Shown here piece by piece: positions 58,031 to 64,000 of a stretch of DNA of 64,000 bases. The stretch spans positions 186,001 through 250,000 of the forward strand of contig JAHLJZ010000006.1 of assembly GCA_025602915.1 (NCBI GenBank). The letters run 5' to 3'. Numbering within the stretch: position 1 is the first letter of the stretch; the number at the start of each line of letters is the position of its first letter. The DNA is from Paraphysoderma sedebokerense (taxonomy: Eukaryota > Blastocladiomycota > Physodermatomycetes > Physodermatales > Physodermataceae). The translations under genes were made by a program, and so were the position numbers. The notes below the pieces were generated by a model, which saw nothing but the letters and a program-made list of their open reading frames with translations, ran no database searches and had not been told where the DNA came from.

Positions 58031-58857
58031 TCATATTTTAATTTCAAAACTAGTGCCACAACCGCAACTACTTCCAGCCTTTGGGTTGTCAGTAACGACA
58101 AAAGCAGAACCTATTAATTCCTTGGTATAATCTAATTTTGATCCTGTAATAAATCCCAACGAAATGGAGTCTATCAAAACTTTGGCACCGCCTTTTTCGA
58201 AAAGACTACAGATAAAAAGTGTATTATTAGACAACAGAATATAAAGATGCGAAGATGTCCATGACTTACATGTCTTCATCCGTCAAATCAGATAATGGAA
58301 CAACGTCAAGTTTGTACTGAAAACCGTGACATCCTCCCGATTCTACAATTATCCGTATCGCTTGGTCGTTGTTATTATCTCGTTTATAGATTGATAATAA
58401 TTGCTGTAATTCAAAATACGAAATATTAGTCAGCTGGCCCAGGCAGAGATCTCGAGTTTGCGAAAGCACAGATAATTCTTGACTGATTCGAACTTGGATT
58501 ACATACTTTTGCTGCACTTTCCGATATTTCGAACGACATGGGATTCCCTGCATCGTCATTTGGAAGTGCACCCTTCAATATCTTTGTTTCGCTTTGTCCA
58601 GCGGCACTTCCTATTGTGCTCGAATTAAATTTTCTATTTCGAGACCGTGTCGGTACGAGACAAGAATTAAGGCGAACTGTTCGATTTATACAGGACTGGA
58701 GGTTTGAAAATAAATAGGTGGGCAAATGGTTGGCTCTACATAGAGGTAATCGGGATACGTGGTTCGTAGCGTAGGTCAGCGTCCTGCAAGGGGTCATAGA
58801 AACTGAAGGCAAGGTCCGAACAGCGATGTGCTTCAAACGGAGCATCCTGACGGTCAT
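58031..58857 (-). CDS. ISA2: Mitochondrial iron-sulfur cluster assembly protein ISA2
   Basis: A-type scaffold (ISCA2/Isa2) needed for mitochondrial [4Fe-4S] cluster formation with Isa1 and Iba57. The start at 58857 gives MTVRMLRLKHIAVRTLPSVS, an Arg-rich presequence typical of mitochondrial import that extends about 110 residues. The HesB domain contains FEISESAAK, QAIRIIVESGGCHGFQY (first Cys) and SAFVVTDNPKAGSSCGCGTS (CGC Cys pair). The stop is at 58031-58033. Three exons. The SGGCHGFQY form favours ISA2 over ISA1. It is convergent with DCTN6, 182 bp apart. Confidence 0.92.
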
Positions 58858-59016
58858 AGTGGCATAAGGGTAGAGTCAGATACGATTAGTATGATATGAG
58901 TCGAAATAGAGACAGTTTTTGCTTGCGGTGTCAGTGATAGCTATAGCGAAGAATGGAAGAAGTCAAAAGAGTGGAAAATGCCTCGTTCGAAATCATCCAA
59001 CGACAAATTCTTCAGT

Positions 59017-59022
59017 CACGTG
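59017..59022. promoter_or_regulatory. CACGTG palindrome (E-box-like) upstream of ISA2
   Basis: AGTCACGTGATT lies about 160 bp upstream of the ISA2 start codon. Role inferred from recurrence. Confidence 0.35.
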
Positions 59023-59377
59023 ATTCGAGCAAGGAAGGGATTTAAAAGTGTGACATGTGAATGGAGAGTGTGGATTCAAATTAGAAGGCAATATTATAAG
59101 TCATTGCCCAATATACATTTTCTCTAAAGTGCAGCATATCTCCGTCCACCACTGAGGCAGTAGCGTTGAGGTGAATCATGAAAGAAGACAGCAGTCATCA
59201 TAGTGATTTGTGGTAATATGATTTAACTGTCACTACTATTTCATATTGCAAACAGTTTTCATTCCGCAATGATTGCTATATTTCTTAGATTGCACTGGAT
59301 TGTTGATTGTTAAAATACTAATGTCGGATTGCTGGAAGTGGCTGAGTCGACCTTCATGAACACGTAATAATACAGGT

Positions 59378-59383
59378 CACGTG
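59378..59383. promoter_or_regulatory. GTCACGTGAC palindrome upstream of NBR1
   Basis: A ten-base perfect palindrome, GTCACGTGAC (59376-59385), about 195 bp before the NBR1 start codon. In animals autophagy genes are controlled through a CLEAR element of this core (GTCACGTGAC, MITF/TFE); whether that applies here is unknown. Confidence 0.45.
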
Positions 59384-59428
59384 ACAATGTTCAATGCCAC
59401 TCTTTCCCCATTGCCAGTCAGCTGCTTC

Positions 59429-59469
59429 CTCATTCCCTCTCATTCCCTCCCATTCCCTCTCGTTCCCTT
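59429..59469 (+). promoter_or_regulatory. CATTCCCTC tandem pyrimidine tract
   Basis: Five consecutive units of about ten bases (CATTCCCTCT, CATTCCCTCC, CATTCCCTCT, CGTTCCCTTT and so on) lie about 110 bp before the NBR1 start codon. Same motif as before ACMSD. Confidence 0.45.
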
Positions 59470-59576
59470 TCGTTGCGATTTATCTGCACTGTACCTCTGA
59501 GTCTAGCTAAAGCTCTTTGCAACCTCATCCGCCCATCTAGTATCCTTCCGTCTCCATCCCACTCATCCTGCTCGAT

Positions 59577-61982
59577 ATGGTTTTTGTCACAGTCAAAGCC
59601 ATCTACGAAGACCAAGGTCGGAGATGGACCCTCCAGTCAAAGTCGTTCTCTGCCTTGTTGGATAAGGTAATGCACTGTTTGCCTTCTGATAAAACCTAAA
59701 ACCCCGTAATCTCATCGTCATTCCCCCTGGTTATGCAGATATCCGAGTCCTTCCGTTTGCCGAGGAACCGCTTGGCAGTCGGCTATGTCGATGAAGACGA
59801 TGATTTCATCCATATCGATTCAGATGATGAACTCGGTTACGCTCTTAAATACTTTCTTGCACAATCGTCCATCAAAGATAAAATTACTTTGAGGCTCAAC
59901 GTAAAGCTCAACCCAACCCCTTTCGGCGAAAATGAGAACGGTTCTTCATGGCAGCTTCCATCACCTCCACCTCAGGACGCCGTTAATGAAAGCCGTCGAC
60001 AGTCCGCGGTTGAGGATTTTGCGAATAATATTGAACAACAAGTTGAAGGAGCCGTTCTTGGTGGCTTGCGCTCTATCAATGATGTCTTCAACAATATTGT
60101 GAAATCTGCATCTGCTATCGAGTCGGTCGTTCTACCTGGAGCATATTCGTCCTCGTCGAATCCTCCTTCGACTGCTTCGGCGTCTCACTATTCAAATCGT
60201 CCATTCAGTTATACTGCAGCGGCGCCATCGTCCTCATCCTCCACAAGGACTCCGTCTTCCAACAGTGAGGGTACCTATCAGTATCTAAACATTTCGACAT
60301 TAGTTTAATCTCTAACGTTTTGTCTACCTTCATGTAGATTCTCGTCAAATCCATAATGCTCTTTGTGACTTTTGTGACAGCGTTATTATGGGTGCACGCC
60401 ACAAATGTGTCGAATGTCCAGATTTTGACCTCTGCTCCACATGCATTCTACTCGCTCCTTCACAACATCCTCATACATTCCGTCAAATCGCCAAACCAGA
60501 TAACAACCGTCGCAGAAAGTGTCGCCCTCGATCTACGCCATCGTTTTTGAGCGCTGGACTTCATCGAGGTGTCCGATGCGACGGCTGTAATGGTCCTATT
60601 TATGGAGCAAGATATAAATGTGGAAATTGCCGCGATTATGACTTATGCTCTGGTACGTCTTTGCTATATAGTAGCTTGACATTACGTTAACTGACTAGCT
60701 GCAATCATCGCAGTCTGTGAAGTTGTCAGTGAAAACTTGCATGACAAGGATCATGTGTTTTTAAAATTCAAAAAGCCACTTGAATATTTCATTGATTGCT
60801 CGAAACCGCTTTTGGAGAATTTGTATACTTTGGAAAGGTGCGTTGGAATTCAGCGTGAGTCTGAGAATGTTGCTAACGTTTTGGCTTTCGAATAGGGTCT
60901 ATCGTCCTCCTTGTACTTCAACACCCTCTTCCACCATACAGACTTCCGGTTGCACTTCGAATCAGCAGACACAATCAGGATCCTCCGTTTCTAAAGACGT
61001 GTCTTCGTCATTATTGAAAGCGACTTTTGTTGAAGACGTGACAATCCCAGACGGGACTGTGTTACCGCCAAACACGAAATTTACAAAAACCTGGCTACTT
61101 CAGAACACAGGCGAACACGACGTACGTAGTATTTTATGTTTTTTCGAGTTGATACACCACATCTCATTGTTGCATTGAACAGTGGCCAGAAGGGTGTTCC
61201 GTTCACTTCATCGCTGGTGATAATCTGCAGCCGTCTCAGCATATCATCCCCATTCCTCCTACTCCAGTTGGAGGAAACGTTTGCGTGAGCGTTAGTTTGA
61301 CTGCTCCAGAAAATGAAGGACGATATGTCGGTTATTGGAGACTGGTCGGCAAAGATAACGAGAGGTAAGGGATTATATTGTCGTCATGCAAATATGATGA
61401 GAAAGCTGACATCCTTTCGTTAGATTTGGCCATCGTGTCTGGTGTGATGTGGTAGTAGCAAAGAAGACAGAACCTATGAAAGCGGTTATCAGCGAAATTC
61501 AGAAGCTTTCCCTTCAAGCTTCTCCTCGTGAAGACGATGGTCAATCTGTTGTCTCCGCTGATCAATTCAATGTTCAGATTCACCCTACTGAAGTTGATCA
61601 CAGTACCGCTTCACTTTCTCCTGTTCGAGAGTCTACATCGGACGCAGAGTCGGTAGAGACTCAAACGGAAGAAATGTTCCCAGGAATGGCAAAAGACATC
61701 TTATCCCCTTCTAGCAGCGTGGGAGAAATTGCCGACTCGATTAGCAACCACGAGCAAGAATTCCCACATCCTGCAGCGGTGCTTGAATCTGTACAACCTG
61801 AAGTCGAAACGCAAGAGCCAATGTCCGAAGAAACTGTGTCTATGACTGAAAGCACAGCAGAGGCCAACACATCGGAAACAGTCGTACATGACGTCGATAT
61901 TCAAATCGAAGAAGATAATGACCTTATCCATACCTTTGATATAATCGGAGACGACGATATTGAGGGGGAACACGAACATTAA
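59577..61982 (+). CDS. NBR1: NBR1-type selective autophagy receptor
   Basis: NBR1 receptors deliver cargo to autophagosomes or vacuoles. The start at 59577 gives [20 protein letters not shown]. The PB1 domain (about residues 1-90) has the acidic OPCA-like motif [20 protein letters not shown] disordered Ser-rich linker follows. Two ZZ zinc fingers come next ([36 protein letters not shown]). The FW (NBR1) domain follows: [40 protein letters not shown] and [20 protein letters not shown]. The acidic C-terminus contains [13 protein letters not shown], a candidate LC3/Atg8-interacting motif (FxxI with acidic flanks). No UBA domain is present, as in many fungal NBR1 proteins. The stop is at 61980-61982; about seven exons. 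Confidence 0.92.
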
Positions 61983-62453
61983 ATTGGTAGTTATATTAAT
62001 TAACACTTGTGTGTTTGGAATTTTTAATTTGTTTCGATCAAAAAGAAAGTGCAACGAAGATTGCATATTAAAAATAATCGTCTTGTATATTTATCGAATT
62101 CTGCATTGATTCGACTTTCCATTGTTTACATTGTATATAATAATCATTGGCAGGGTTGGGTGATATTGAGCGCAATAAAATCTTGACTCTTGCGTGCATT
62201 AACTTAGCTTTCACCACAAATTAGAGTCATGTTCCTTATTTCGGACTGACGTTGCTCCTGAATGCTTGAAAGCAATTCTCTCGAGCAAGTGGCGTTCCAT
62301 CTTTAGAAATATCTTGATAATTGATTTGATATGCCAATTATGCAAATATTCAAGTAAACGTGTTTAAAATTTGCAGACATATGTGAAGAGAAGGCTGGAT
62401 TGATTTATTACACAATTGATTTTGAAGTTTTATTAATCCTATACAACCCTAGT
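61983..62453. other. Convergent 3' region NBR1 / uL14
   Basis: AT-rich 3' flanks of two convergent genes. Nothing else was seen. Confidence 0.5.
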
Positions 62454-63435
62454 TTAAACAACAGTACCACTAGCGGAGGCAATTTTGGGCCATAAATCAG
62501 CACATTCCTTGGCAACGGGACCAGTGATGGCAGATCCTTTCATTTCTCCTTTAGGATTCACAATGACACCAGCGTTATCTATAGCAAATGAATAAAATTA
62601 AGGGAACGAGTTCAAGAATTGTCAAAAATTGTTACTTGAGGTGGCGTTAAAGTGAAACTACAACACATACCTTCAAAATACAAGAAAACACCATCCTTTC
62701 TTCTCCATGGTTTACGTTGACGGACGACAACAGCGGGCATGACTAAGAGACAAAAAAGAACAAAACCAATCAGTACAAATCATTCTCATATCGATCATCC
62801 TCCGTCCAACCATATTTTCTATTTTCAATTTTTCAGTCAAATGATCCTACAACACACCTTTCTTTCTCAAATCGGGTTTACCCTTCTTTACTGTGGCGAG
62901 GATCATATCACCGGGACCGGCGTCAGGAAGACGGTTCAATCTGGCGTGAACACCGACAACGGAAATGACATAGAGGTTTTTGGCACCAGAGTTGTCAGCG
63001 CAGTTCATGACTGCACCGACTGGTAAACCAAGGGACATTCGGTATTTGTTACCAGCGACTAATCATTAAATAAAATTTTCGAAAGGAAAGAGAAAAAACG
63101 GTAATGTCAGAAACGAATGAACAACTCGGACGTTTTCAGATAGATTGGTTGACAAGACTAAGAAACTCACCGGAGACTGTAAATCATTCAATAATGAAAT
63201 CGTATAATATCGCAATCCGATTTTGTGAGAGTAGTGTAAAATGAAAGAACAGGTTAGTGTCAGGATATAGAGATATTCAGAAGTCAAAGCCTGAAGTCCA
63301 CCGGGCACAGAGGCCTCTTAAAAACTATCCATCCATCATGAAAAATCCATCCATCGCTCAAATATCGTATCCAGAATCATGCAAATATCTCACACTGAAA
63401 TCATAAGAAATTAAATACTTGCTTTTCTTCGACAT
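62454..63435 (-). CDS. RPL23: Large-subunit ribosomal protein uL14 (RPL23)
   Basis: Conserved core protein of the 60S subunit near the GTPase-associated and intersubunit-bridge region. Long exons give [76 protein letters not shown] and [20 protein letters not shown], with the last codons SASGTVV and TAA at 62454-62456. The start codon at 63435 begins MSKKSK. One or two tiny exons must lie between 63060 and 63420 (candidates at 63305-63317 and 63172-63177), but I could not fix their exact junctions. Confidence 0.95.
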
Positions 63436-63778
63436 TTTGGTATAGGATCAATAAATGACAATCCACGTATCTGCTGGAAATGGAGCGCTTGCGAAGTTAG
63501 TTTACTCGACTCACCAAGTTGCGACAGTCACGTGTCAGTGAGGATCTCGGGCATTTATTGTATTTAGACTTGAAAGAAACGCTGCTGCAAAGTAAATACT
63601 TTTATACAGTAATAGATTCATATTTTCACTCAATTTACAAAGTCAAAAAGAGGTAATTGACATCATTGGATAGAGGTCATTCAGAAATTCAATTCATTCT
63701 AAGCAATCCTCTGCTGATAGTCAAATATAAAATCGCTGTCCATTAATTCCGCGCACGATTAAACCGACATAAAATGCA
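63436..63778. other. Intergenic region upstream of uL14
   Basis: Promoter of the uL14 gene, with CACGTG at 63529-63534 (GTCACGTGTC) about 95 bp upstream of the start codon. Nothing else was recognised. Confidence 0.45.
63529..63534. promoter_or_regulatory. CACGTG palindrome (E-box-like) upstream of uL14
   Basis: AGTCACGTGTCAG stands about 95 bp before the uL14 start. Part of the recurrent promoter motif of this window. Confidence 0.35.
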
Positions 63779-63997
63779 TTAGTGGCCCGCGTTTTGCCGT
63801 TCGCTTTGAACTTTTTCCCAAAACTCAGCTGGATGACGACTGACAATTTTGGAAGGAACGTCTTGAAATCGCTTCATCTTGAACAGAGTCTTAGGGTCTT
63901 GCTCCGTGATTGGCACTTTCTTCTTTTTGGGTGTTACTTTCTTTGTAGCGTTGTCACGATACTGTTGATTCCAATAAAGATCAGCAGTCATTGACAT
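63779..63997 (-). CDS. Small basic protein or last exon at the window edge, unknown
   Basis: A 72-codon frame reads MSMTADLYWNQQYRDNATKK, then VPITEQDPKTLFKMKRFQDV and PSKIVSRHPAEFWEKVQSER, with the stop at 63779-63781. The composition (aromatic and basic, with an FKMKRFQxVPSKI block) resembles small axonemal microtubule-associated proteins, which would suit a flagellate, but I cannot assign a family. It may be the last exon of a gene continuing beyond the window. Confidence 0.5.
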   Translation of the reverse strand: MSMTADLYWNQQYRDNATKKVTPKKKKVPITEQDPKTLFKMKRFQDVPSKIVSRHPAEFWEKVQSERQNAGH

Positions 63998-64000
63998 TAG

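Larger units (their letters stand above)
58858..59576. other. Divergent promoter region ISA2 / NBR1
   Basis: Contains two CACGTG sites (59017-59022 near ISA2; 59378-59383 near NBR1) and a CATTCCCTC repeat tract at 59429-59469. No coding potential was seen. Confidence 0.5.

Noticed and set aside
1-63997. Mobile elements, retroelements, viral relics, CRISPR or an operon-like metabolic cluster
   Set aside because: I found no reverse transcriptase, transposase, capsid, LTR or long terminal repeats, no spacer-repeat arrays, and no pathway-level clustering beyond the deacetylase array.

Overview
This window is eukaryotic nuclear DNA. It is gene-dense, with many short GT-AG introns (often about 60-180 bp), small intergenic gaps, and genes packed tail-to-tail or head-to-head. 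The gene content points to an opisthokont, most likely a zoosporic (flagellated, chytrid-like) fungus. The fungal side is a tandem array of chitin-deacetylase-like secreted enzymes and an Axl2-like cadherin-fold membrane protein. The flagellate side is a well-conserved dynein regulatory complex subunit (DRC11/IQCA1). Several genes missing from yeasts but shared with animals are also present: a phosphorylase kinase alpha-type regulatory subunit, an ELL-associated factor, an NBR1 autophagy receptor, a probable MBIP-like protein and ACMSD. The species assignment is inference; no rRNA is present to test it. I saw no tRNA, rRNA, CRISPR, reverse transcriptase, transposase or LTR structure.

Layout. 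1-262: tail of an unknown gene. 583-4363 (+): DRC11/IQCA1. 4832-10095 (+): phosphorylase kinase alpha-like subunit carrying an inserted FAM3/ILEI-type domain. 10317-12810 (-): secreted repeat protein. 13495-15950 (-): FHIP/FAM160 dynein-Hook adaptor. 16258-19275 (-): Axl2-like cadherin-type membrane protein. 19797-21837 (-): SWC4/DMAP1. 22358-about 26700 (-): unknown low-complexity protein. 26680-28538: longest stretch without a supported gene. 28539-32572 (+): coiled-coil protein resembling ICE1. 32765-38698 (-): three chitin-deacetylase-like genes in tandem. 38993-39499 (-): small unknown gene. 39817-41664 (-): EAF. 42168-43643 (+): ACMSD. 44122-45637 (+): RRP15. 45975-47317 (-): unknown basic protein. 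47502-48259 (+): BET1 SNARE. 48393-51938 (-): UTP13. 52116-53261 (+): ISY1. 53407-54815 (-): MBIP-like. 55048-56717 (-): NOP53. 56878-57848 (+): dynactin p27 (DCTN6). 58031-58857 (-): ISA2. 59577-61982 (+): NBR1. 62454-63435 (-): ribosomal protein uL14. 63779-63997 (-): small protein at the edge.

How the genes relate. Several belong to shared processes: ribosome biogenesis and translation (RRP15, UTP13, NOP53, uL14), transcription and chromatin (SWC4, EAF, ICE1-like, MBIP-like), dynein transport (FHIP, DCTN6) and cell wall or surface (three deacetylases, the secreted repeat protein, the Axl2-like protein). They are not organised as a metabolic cluster. Several promoters share a CACGTG palindrome within about 200 bp of the start codon, and some starts are preceded by repeated ATTCCCTC-like pyrimidine tracts. 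The most unusual object is the phosphorylase kinase subunit: one continuous exon reads from its conserved C-terminal region directly into a FAM3/ILEI/POMGNT1-stem-like domain.
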